NCBI GenBank assembly: GCA_002376965.1
Contig: DFOV01000231.1
Span: 1-5,695, forward strand
Reading direction: 5' to 3'
Length of the DNA stretch: 5,695 nucleotides
From: Gammaproteobacteria bacterium UBA3532
Lineage (GTDB): Bacteria > Pseudomonadota > Gammaproteobacteria > Enterobacterales > UBA3532
The first letter of the stretch is position 1; each line of letters begins with the position of its first letter. The position numbers were made by a program, and so were the translations under genes. The notes under the pieces are model-generated. The model did no database searches and was not told where the DNA came from. It saw only the letters and a list, made by a program, of their open reading frames with translations. Shown here in pieces: positions 1 to 4,982 of this stretch.

Positions 1-14
1 CCATCCATCTCTCA

Positions 15-26
15 TATAGGCCTATA
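15..26. promoter_or_regulatory. 12-bp perfect palindrome TATAGGCCTATA, possible operator
   Basis: TATAGG is followed directly by CCTATA, a perfect inverted repeat with no spacer. The bases just outside (A at 14, A at 27) do not pair, so the symmetry stops there. No T-run follows, so it does not look like a terminator. It lies about 160 bp before the start codon of the large secreted hydrolase, far upstream for a repressor site but possible for an activator. It could also belong to an upstream gene outside the window, or be chance. Confidence 0.25.
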
Positions 27-60
27 AAAGGTTGCGGGTTAATCCTTGGTAGTAGAAGAT

Positions 61-82
61 TTGATTTACGTCAATTTTTTTT
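61..82. promoter_or_regulatory. FNR/CRP-family-like dyad followed by a T8 run
   Basis: Positions 61-74 read TTGATTTACGTCAA, which differs at one base from the FNR/Anr-type consensus TTGAT-N4-ATCAA. Eight consecutive T follow at 75-82. Two readings are possible: a binding site for an FNR/CRP-family regulator upstream of the large hydrolase gene, or a very weak hairpin plus U-run ending an upstream gene. The only uninterrupted stem is four base pairs (TTGA/TCAA), so the terminator reading is poor. A related dyad precedes the alpha-amylase gene at 4897-4912, with different spacing. Confidence 0.35.
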
Positions 83-182
83 CGCCTCGATTTGGTTTAA
101 TGACACCATAACTAAAACTATACGTGTAGCTGTTAGCCGTATAAAGACGAAAACGTGTCGCTTGCAGAGCAAAGGTGAAATA
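83..182 (+). promoter_or_regulatory. Leader/promoter region of the GH57-like gene, no strong promoter visible
   Basis: This must hold the transcription start unless the gene is read from further upstream. Only weak sigma-70-like hexamers are present: TATACG at 119-124 with a poor TTTAAT at 96-101 (17-bp spacing), and TATAAA at 140-145 without a matching -35. No riboswitch-like fold, strong hairpin or small ORF was seen. The promoter may depend on an activator. Confidence 0.25.
173..178 (+). promoter_or_regulatory. Ribosome binding site for the GH57-like gene
   Basis: AGGTGA matches six consecutive bases of the sequence complementary to the 16S rRNA 3' end (TAAGGAGGTGATCC) and ends four bases before ATG 183. 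It decides the start: an in-frame TTG at 162 lies upstream of this site and would only add seven residues before the signal peptide. Confidence 0.7.
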
Positions 183-272
183 ATGACAATTAAATCAAAT
201 AAGCACGCCAGAAATGTGCTTTCATTGGCTGTTGCCAGTGGTCTCACTCTAATGAGTGCTGGCCTTCAGGCA
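183..272 (+). other. Sec signal peptide of the GH57-like protein
   Basis: The basic start MTIKSNKHAR is followed by a hydrophobic core (VLSLAVASGLTLMSAG) and an AXA-like site, LQA|EI, at residues 28-30. There is no Cys near the site, so signal peptidase I cleavage and a soluble secreted protein are expected, not a lipoprotein. Confidence 0.85.
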
Positions 273-3200
273 GAAATAGCAGCTACTCATATTTATCACA
301 ACCACATGCCAAACTTCTGGCCTTATTTTGATACTGGAACCTATGATGGAATGTCGGTTGGTGAACCAATACGGTATACCTACGACGGTCAGGTCATCAA
401 CTTAAAGAACAGCCCGCCAGCTAACTATACCTATTTTTTGCCTGATGGTTCTCCAATGCCGCATGATGATTTGGTTTCATATTATTCCCATCATGCAAAG
501 CAAGGGGCTTATCAGTGGTGGCCCCAAGTCACTGCCAACGATAACAATGTAGATCATCCTCTTAGTCAGACGCATGTAACTATGTCAGCGTCGGTAATTA
601 ACAATACTGATAGCTTAAATTTGTTTCAGAATGTATCTGGTTATCCTGCTCCCGGCGGTAGTCCTGTTTGGGGAGACTTTTGGAAAGAGGTTTATACCGG
701 TACCAAAACATCAAACGGCTACAATGCACTGGATCTCATCCATTTTACCGGCCATCACTCTATGGGACCCTTGGTTGGTAAAGACTACTTTTTGAAAGAT
801 CTTATTTACCATAATGTTACGTTAGCTCAGCCATACTTCTTGGGCGATAACTTCCGTTCTTCAAACGGCTTTTTCCCAACAGAGCTTGGTTTCTCTGAAA
901 GGCTTATTCCTACCTTAACAAAACTGGGGATTGAGTGGTCGGTTATTGGTAACGTTCACTTTTCTCGCACTCTGAAAGACTACCCTGATGAGCTGTTCAA
1001 CAATCCCGGCTCTGATACCATGGTTTCACCACCTAATAGAGCTGACTTTCAAAATGAAAGCAATGTTGGTGATTGGGTATCTATAAATATGTTCAACGAG
1101 CAGCAGGTAACCCATAACAAATTCCCATTTGCTTCAACTCCTCACTGGGTACAATACATTGATCCTGAAACGGGTGAAGCGCATAAGATCGCGGGAATTC
1201 CTGTCGAACAGGCTTCTTCTTGGGAAGAGGGTTATCAAGGTTCAGTAACAGCCGGGCCGTTAAAGCCTTTTGAAGGCGATGCGCAAGCAGAGGGTAGAAC
1301 GCAGTACTTTGTTATTGCCCATGACGGTGATAATTCACAGGGGCGCGCAGGTGACTTGGGCACTTGGCTGGCATCTGGTGATGTAACTTACTCAGACTCA
1401 GGAGTGACGGGTAAAGGTGTCGACGAATACTTGCGCGCCCATCCAATTCCTGAAAATGATATCGCTCATGTTCAAGATGGCTCATGGATTGATACGCGTG
1501 ATTCATCAGCAGATCCGACCTGGTATCACTGGCACCTGCCCTTCTGCATATGGAAGGGACAGTTTGCTGATTTTAATCGTGTTAACGGAACGGACTTTGC
1601 CCCTAAGAAAAACCTCGCTGGTATAGACGAAGGAATGACCGTTTCATTTGAGTTTGGCTACCATTACTTAGAGCGTAACTTCGCATTACTTCAAGCCGCT
1701 GAGAACTATGCCAAAACAGCTGAACAAATTTGGCTCGATGACAATCCGAATTATTGGTCGCCATCCAATATCATGGATAATGAAGTAACTTACCAAGGTA
1801 ATCAGCTGAATCCATGGATGATGTCTTATCCAGTCAAAGGGGATCCCAACAATAATTACGCGGGTGGAGCTAATCCTGCTGAGTTGGCTTGGTATTTCTT
1901 GATTGCATCTATCGATTCGGGTTTTGGATATTATGACGAGAATACTGATGACCATTTGAAACCCACGATTTCATTTAATCAGTCGCTTCACTTCTCCGAA
2001 CCTTATGTAGAAGCCAATCTGGCAAAAGATCGTACTGGGCCATCTTTATGGTGGCCACAGCGCTGGCCATATAACCCTGGCAGTGGTAATAAAGGAAAGT
2101 CCCAAGGCTGGACGCTTCACTATTATGACAATAACTTCGGTATCTATACTTACGGTTATGACGTTTCAAACATCGCTGATATAAAGGTTAAGATCCGTAC
2201 TCATAGTGAAAAACGCGCTGATCCTGTTGATCGCACCTATCAAGTATACGACCCGGTAGCGATGAAAAATGCAGGGGTTCCTAATATCGATCCGGCTCGT
2301 GTCAGCGACTGGGTTGAGTATGATATGAATGTGCGCGACCTTACACCAGACATCAATGGCGTTGATTGGCAGCCATCTACTCAAGAAACCATGGCTATTG
2401 TTCCTGCACAAAAAATTGGTGATTTGTACTTCGCTTATATCGGGGACTACCGTGATCAGTTGCTCGATTACTATATCGAGGCTACAGATTCTAAAGGAAA
2501 CGTGACTCGTTCCGAAATCCAGCAAGTTTACGTTGGTGCTGGCCGCTACCGCTTGGAAGGTGGTGTATATATCGAGGATGTAAATGGTGACGTCGAAGGG
2601 ACTTATCCATTTGTTACCGATGGCGTTGGTATGAATCGCGCGCCAAATGTCTCGATTACACCGGCCCAGGTTTCTATCGAGCCGGGTGAAACGGTCACCT
2701 TCGACGGTTCCGCTTCTACCGATGTTGATGGAACGATTGAAGCGTGGTTATGGAGTGATGGCTCAACCGGGCAGCAAACAACCATTACTTTTCCAGATGA
2801 AGGGAAGTTTGATGTTTCTTTAACCCTTACAGATAATGAAGGTAAACAAGCGACCAAGACGATCTCTGTGTTTGTGGGTGTCGCGCCAGAGTTTTTATCC
2901 ACATACGACAACGTATTCTTCCGCGGTACAGCCAATGAGTGGGTTGCTGGAGAAATGGAGTTAATTGCGGATTACACTTGGCAGCTAACTAATCTCGTGT
3001 TTACAGGGGATGCTGAAGATAGATTCAAGTTTGATATTCTGGGTGATTGGACCTTCAATTTCGGTGACAACGATGCTAACGGTACACTAGAACAAGCCGG
3101 TGGCGATATTATGATCACCGACGGCGCTGGTTTTTATACGGTAACAATGAATGATAAAGAGCTTACCTATTCAGTGGAAAATGTCGACTCTGATATGGAT

Positions 3201-4721
3201 GGTTTGCCTACCGCTTGGGAGGAGACATTTGGCTTAGATCCTGCAACGGATGACGCGGCGCTCGATAGCGATCAAGATGGTTTGACCAACCTGCAGGAAT
3301 TTGAGGCGGGTACTGATCCAACCAACAATGATACCGATAATGACGGTTTATTGGATGGTTCTGATCCTGAACCTCTGATTCCTCAAAATGGCTCAACTGA
3401 CCGCGATAATGATGGCATGCCTAATGATTGGGAAACTACTCACGGACTGAATCCTGACAGTGCCGCCGATGCGGGGCTTGATGGTGACAATGATGGTTTG
3501 ACCAATCTGCAGGAATTTAACGCAGGAACCTTACCTGGAGATAGTGATACCGATAATGACGGATTATTGGATGGCTCCGATCCCAACCCACTTGTACCAG
3601 ACAATGTAACGGATCGCGATAATGATGGAATGCCCAATGACTGGGAGAACACTCATGGTTTAAATCCTGATGATGCTAGCGATGCAAGCCTGGATGCCGA
3701 TAGTGACGGCTTAACCAACCTTGCGGAGTTCCAAGCTGGAACCTTGCCAAATGATAACGATACTGACAGCGATGGCCTGCTTGATGGCGTCGATCCTCAG
3801 CCTCTAATACCTGCAAATCCCTCAGCAACAAGGTTTGATCAAAATGGTGACGGGAAAGCGGACATTCTGTGGCGCAACGTATCAAATGGTCAGAATTGGT
3901 TCTATATGATGAATGGCCATCAAATTGCACAAGGTGCTGGCTTTAATGTTGTCGCTAACGAATGGGACATTGCTGGCCGCGGTGACTTTAATGGCGATGG
4001 TATGGCCGATATTCTTTGGCAAAATATTAACACGGGAGAAAGTTGGGTCTACCTAATGAATGGAAGCCAGGTTTCGAGCAAGCGCTATCTGGCAATTACT
4101 GGTAGCGACTGGTCTATTAAAGCGATAACTGATTTAAATGGCGACGGTAAAGCCGATGTCCTATGGCAAAACTCAGTAACGGGACAGTTGTGGCTCTATC
4201 TGATGGATGGTGCAAGGATCGCGTCGAGCAGGCCTATCGGCTCTGGTGTATCCAGCGATTGGCAGGTGTTAGGTGCTGGTGACATTAATGGCGATGGAGC
4301 AGCAGATATCATCTGGCGCAACACTGATACGGGCTTGGTCTGGGTATACCAAATGTCGGGGTCGCAAATAGTTGCAAGCTATCGTTTGACGCATGTATCG
4401 ACGGACTGGTCTCTAGCTGCTATAGCAGACCTAAATGGCGATGGAGTTGATGATCTGTTATGGAGAAACTCCGTGACGGGAGTTAACTGGGTTTACCTCA
4501 TGGCGAGTGGTCAGGTTGCAACTAGCAAGCCATTAAATACTGTTGCAGACATGGATTGGACTATAGCCATGGCGGCAGATATGGATGGTAACGGCACTGA
4601 TGATCTTGTTTGGCGCCATATGCTCTCTGGTAAGAATTATGTGTACTTTATTAACAACGGCAGCGTAGCTAATGTTCGCTACATAAATACCGTTACGGAT
4701 GCTGCTTGGCAGGTGAAGTAA
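183..4721 (+). CDS. Secreted multidomain GH57-like hydrolase with PKD, starch-binding-like, TSP3-like and FG-GAP repeats
   Basis: The product has 1512 residues and is probably an extracellular alpha-glucan-acting enzyme. Residues 1-30 form a Sec signal peptide (cut near LQA|EI). Residues 31 to about 650 resemble glycoside hydrolase family 57: HNHMP (39-43) matches the first conserved region (usually HNHQP), GHHSMGPL (190-197) the second, FFPTELGFSERL followed by GIEW (230-252) the nucleophile region with E234 as candidate, and IAHDGDNSQGR (378-388) the acid/base region with D381 as candidate. A helical stretch at 494-518 recalls the fifth region. Then come a beta-rich domain (about 651-815), a PKD domain (820-899), a starch-binding-like module (900-1000), three 71-residue Asp-rich repeats and six FG-GAP-like repeats to the end. 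Only one Cys (C455) is present. No lipobox, PEP-CTERM or GlyGly-CTERM tail is seen, so release through type II secretion is an inference. Most GH57 enzymes known are from thermophiles and are smaller. A GH13 amylase gene follows, supporting starch as substrate. Specificity (amylase, pullulanase, glucanotransferase or inactive binder) cannot be told. Confidence 0.85.
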   Translation: MTIKSNKHARNVLSLAVASGLTLMSAGLQAEIAATHIYHNHMPNFWPYFDTGTYDGMSVGEPIRYTYDGQVINLKNSPPANYTYFLPDGSPMPHDDLVSYYSHHAKQGAYQWWPQVTANDNNVDHPLSQTHVTMSASVINNTDSLNLFQNVSGYPAPGGSPVWGDFWKEVYTGTKTSNGYNALDLIHFTGHHSMGPLVGKDYFLKDLIYHNVTLAQPYFLGDNFRSSNGFFPTELGFSERLIPTLTKLGIEWSVIGNVHFSRTLKDYPDELFNNPGSDTMVSPPNRADFQNESNVGDWVSINMFNEQQVTHNKFPFASTPHWVQYIDPETGEAHKIAGIPVEQASSWEEGYQGSVTAGPLKPFEGDAQAEGRTQYFVIAHDGDNSQGRAGDLGTWLASGDVTYSDSGVTGKGVDEYLRAHPIPENDIAHVQDGSWIDTRDSSADPTWYHWHLPFCIWKGQFADFNRVNGTDFAPKKNLAGIDEGMTVSFEFGYHYLERNFALLQAAENYAKTAEQIWLDDNPNYWSPSNIMDNEVTYQGNQLNPWMMSYPVKGDPNNNYAGGANPAELAWYFLIASIDSGFGYYDENTDDHLKPTISFNQSLHFSEPYVEANLAKDRTGPSLWWPQRWPYNPGSGNKGKSQGWTLHYYDNNFGIYTYGYDVSNIADIKVKIRTHSEKRADPVDRTYQVYDPVAMKNAGVPNIDPARVSDWVEYDMNVRDLTPDINGVDWQPSTQETMAIVPAQKIGDLYFAYIGDYRDQLLDYYIEATDSKGNVTRSEIQQVYVGAGRYRLEGGVYIEDVNGDVEGTYPFVTDGVGMNRAPNVSITPAQVSIEPGETVTFDGSASTDVDGTIEAWLWSDGSTGQQTTITFPDEGKFDVSLTLTDNEGKQATKTISVFVGVAPEFLSTYDNVFFRGTANEWVAGEMELIADYTWQLTNLVFTGDAEDRFKFDILGDWTFNFGDNDANGTLEQAGGDIMITDGAGFYTVTMNDKELTYSVENVDSDMDGLPTAWEETFGLDPATDDAALDSDQDGLTNLQEFEAGTDPTNNDTDNDGLLDGSDPEPLIPQNGSTDRDNDGMPNDWETTHGLNPDSAADAGLDGDNDGLTNLQEFNAGTLPGDSDTDNDGLLDGSDPNPLVPDNVTDRDNDGMPNDWENTHGLNPDDASDASLDADSDGLTNLAEFQAGTLPNDNDTDSDGLLDGVDPQPLIPANPSATRFDQNGDGKADILWRNVSNGQNWFYMMNGHQIAQGAGFNVVANEWDIAGRGDFNGDGMADILWQNINTGESWVYLMNGSQVSSKRYLAITGSDWSIKAITDLNGDGKADVLWQNSVTGQLWLYLMDGARIASSRPIGSGVSSDWQVLGAGDINGDGAADIIWRNTDTGLVWVYQMSGSQIVASYRLTHVSTDWSLAAIADLNGDGVDDLLWRNSVTGVNWVYLMASGQVATSKPLNTVADMDWTIAMAADMDGNGTDDLVWRHMLSGKNYVYFINNGSVANVRYINTVTDAAWQVK
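273..2132 (+). other. GH57-like catalytic region
   Basis: Residues 31 to about 650. The order HNHMP, GHHSMGPL, FPTELGFSER, HDGDN, then a helical HYLERNFALLQAAENY segment follows the order of the conserved GH57 regions in the (beta/alpha)7-barrel fold. The candidate nucleophile is E234 (codon 882-884) and the candidate proton donor D381 (codon 1323-1325). The usual DGE after the fourth region is DGD here, and the glutamine of HQP is Met. These are assignments by eye. A polysaccharide deacetylase-like barrel is the main alternative for the HxH motif, but the FPTE and HDGD motifs in order favour GH57. Confidence 0.7.
2133..2627 (+). other. Beta-rich domain after the catalytic region (E-set/Ig-like?)
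   Basis: Residues about 651-815. Alternating hydrophobic strands (DIKVKIRTH; LLDYYIEATDSKGNVTRS at 760-777) end in a segment typical of Ig-like or E-set sandwiches that flank glycosidase barrels. I do not recognise a named family. It may be a structural part of the catalytic unit or a carbohydrate-binding domain. Confidence 0.4.
2640..2879 (+). other. PKD domain
   Basis: Residues 820-899. APNVSITP begins the domain, followed by the typical GETVTFDGSASTDVDGTI strand and turn, a W-containing strand (AWLWSDGSTG, in place of the common WDFGDG), the TFPDEGKFDVSLTLTDNEG segment and the closing KTISVFV strand. PKD domains are spacer or binding modules of secreted polysaccharide and protein-degrading enzymes. 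Confidence 0.85.
2880..3182 (+). other. Putative starch-binding beta module
   Basis: Residues 900-1000. The pattern VFFRGTANEW, then a TW strand (YTWQLTNLVF), RFKFD, GDWTFNFGDN, ANG, and a GAGFYTVTMND/LTYSVE ending resembles AMPK/CBM48/CBM20-type glucan-binding folds and a module I recall attached to marine bacterial amylases. W920, W933 and W956 are candidate glucan-stacking residues. Its place beside a GH57-like domain supports starch binding; the CBM family is not assigned. Confidence 0.55.
3186..3824 (+). repeat. Three in-frame 213-bp (71-residue) thrombospondin type 3-like repeats
   Basis: The units start at residues 1002, 1073 and 1144 with exactly 71-residue spacing. Each has DxDxDGxPxxWE, HGLNP or FGLDP, DxDGLTNLxEFxAGTxP, DTDxDGLLDGxDPxPLxP. 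The DxDxDG loops are calcium-binding of the thrombospondin type 3 kind, so the block should become a rigid Ca-loaded rod between the starch-binding-like module and the C-terminal repeats. Over the first 20 codons of units 2 and 3 only one residue differs while many third bases differ, showing purifying selection on the protein rather than a fresh duplication. Confidence 0.85.
3825..4718 (+). repeat. Six FG-GAP/VCBS-like repeats, probable C-terminal beta-propeller
   Basis: Residues 1215-1512. Six units of 49-50 residues have their calcium-loop Asp at 1219, 1268, 1317, 1367, 1416 and 1466. The consensus is W-x-(I/L/V)...DxNGDGxADxLWRN-x-x-TG-x-x-WVYLMxGxQ. The sixth has DMDGNG, keeping the loop with an altered order. 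The first unit lacks the leading W strand, and the protein ends with AAWQVK, which looks like that missing strand, fitting circular closure of a six-bladed propeller. In secreted bacterial enzymes such regions often bind surfaces, glycans or other proteins; the role here is not shown. Confidence 0.8.
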
Positions 4722-4735
4722 GACATAGTTAGTTA

Positions 4736-4762
4736 GGGATTGGGGGCTCCCCCTCCAATCCC
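4736..4762 (+). terminator. GC-rich hairpin after the GH57-like gene, probable terminator
   Basis: GGGATTGG (4736-4743) pairs with CCAATCCC (4755-4762). Three further G-C pairs (4744-4746 with 4751-4753) form past one bulged T, leaving a CTCC loop. The hairpin begins 14 bases after the stop codon. The T-run is short and displaced (TTTT at 4775-4778), so termination may be partial or the hairpin may protect the 3' end. It separates the two hydrolase genes. Confidence 0.65.
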
Positions 4763-4795
4763 CCATAGGCCCTCTTTTCAATTGCCATCCTTGTC

Positions 4796-4801
4796 TATAA
4801 T
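4796..4801 (+). promoter_or_regulatory. Perfect -10-like hexamer TATAAT without a good -35
   Basis: TATAAT lies 182 bp before the amylase ATG. The hexamer 17 bp upstream is TCTTTT, a poor -35, and the TG at 4792-4793 is one base off from an extended -10. A start here would give a leader of about 175 bases containing an AATGCATT palindrome (4815-4822) and a GTACAT/ATGTAC inverted repeat (4805-4810, 4832-4837). It may work only with an activator, or be chance in AT-rich DNA. Confidence 0.3.
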
Positions 4802-4896
4802 CTGGTACATTATAAATGCATTGTTCAAAAAATGTACGAGCAGCAGTATGCAAGGCTAGAGACCTTCCTCCCTTTATGCGAATAGCGCTGTCGTAT

Positions 4897-4951
4897 TTGA
4901 TTGACAAATCAAGCTGTATGCCTTGTCTGGTATGCAGCAAATACATACTAA
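4897..4951 (+). promoter_or_regulatory. Putative regulated promoter of the alpha-amylase gene
   Basis: An inverted repeat, TTGATT-GACA-AATCAA, at 4897-4912 overlaps a perfect -35-like TTGACA (4901-4906), but no acceptable -10 sits 16-18 bp after it. A second option is TTGTCT (4923-4928) with TACTAA (4946-4951), 17-bp spacing, weak -10. In that case the dyad would lie just upstream of the -35, where an activator would bind. If TTGACA is used, the dyad would be a repressor operator. The rest of the 261-bp intergenic stretch holds no convincing gene. Confidence 0.35.
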
Positions 4952-4971
4952 AACGTAAATGACAAAAACCC

Positions 4972-4975
4972 GGAG
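4972..4975 (+). promoter_or_regulatory. Ribosome binding site for the alpha-amylase gene
   Basis: GGAG with a seven-base gap to ATG 4983 is an ordinary strong Shine-Dalgarno site and supports that start, which also places a signal peptide at the N-terminus. Confidence 0.8.
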
Positions 4976-4982
4976 ATTATCA

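Noticed and set aside
61..82. Intrinsic terminator of an upstream gene
   Set aside because: Although eight T follow, the stem is only four base pairs, mostly A-T, too weak for confident termination; kept as a possible regulator site instead.
162..182. TTG at 162 as the start of the GH57-like gene
   Set aside because: It lies upstream of the AGGTGA ribosome site, has no site of its own, and only adds seven residues before a normal signal peptide that starts at ATG 183.
2603..2935. Minus-strand open frame of 110 codons opposite the PKD region
   Set aside because: It lies fully inside the large gene, shows no recognisable domain, and its composition follows the complementary strand of the plus-strand codons.
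3186..4718. CRISPR or mobile-element reading of the repeated DNA
   Set aside because: The repeats are in frame, 147-213 bp long, differ mainly at silent positions and encode clear calcium-binding protein repeats.
4862..4872. MalT-box-like pyrimidine run on the complementary strand
   Set aside because: CCTTCCTCCC differs at several positions from the complement of GGGGAKGAGG, and no second box with proper spacing is present.
4832..4885. Small ORF of 17 codons (MYEQQYARLETFLPLCE) as a leader peptide for the amylase gene
   Set aside because: There is no Shine-Dalgarno site before it (the preceding bases are TTCAAAAA), no attenuator-like hairpins follow, and an ORF of this length is expected by chance.
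4533..4946. Minus-strand open frame of 137 codons across the end of the large gene and the intergenic region
   Set aside because: It runs through the last FG-GAP unit and the terminator hairpin, with no recognisable product; a convergent gene cannot be strictly excluded but has no support.
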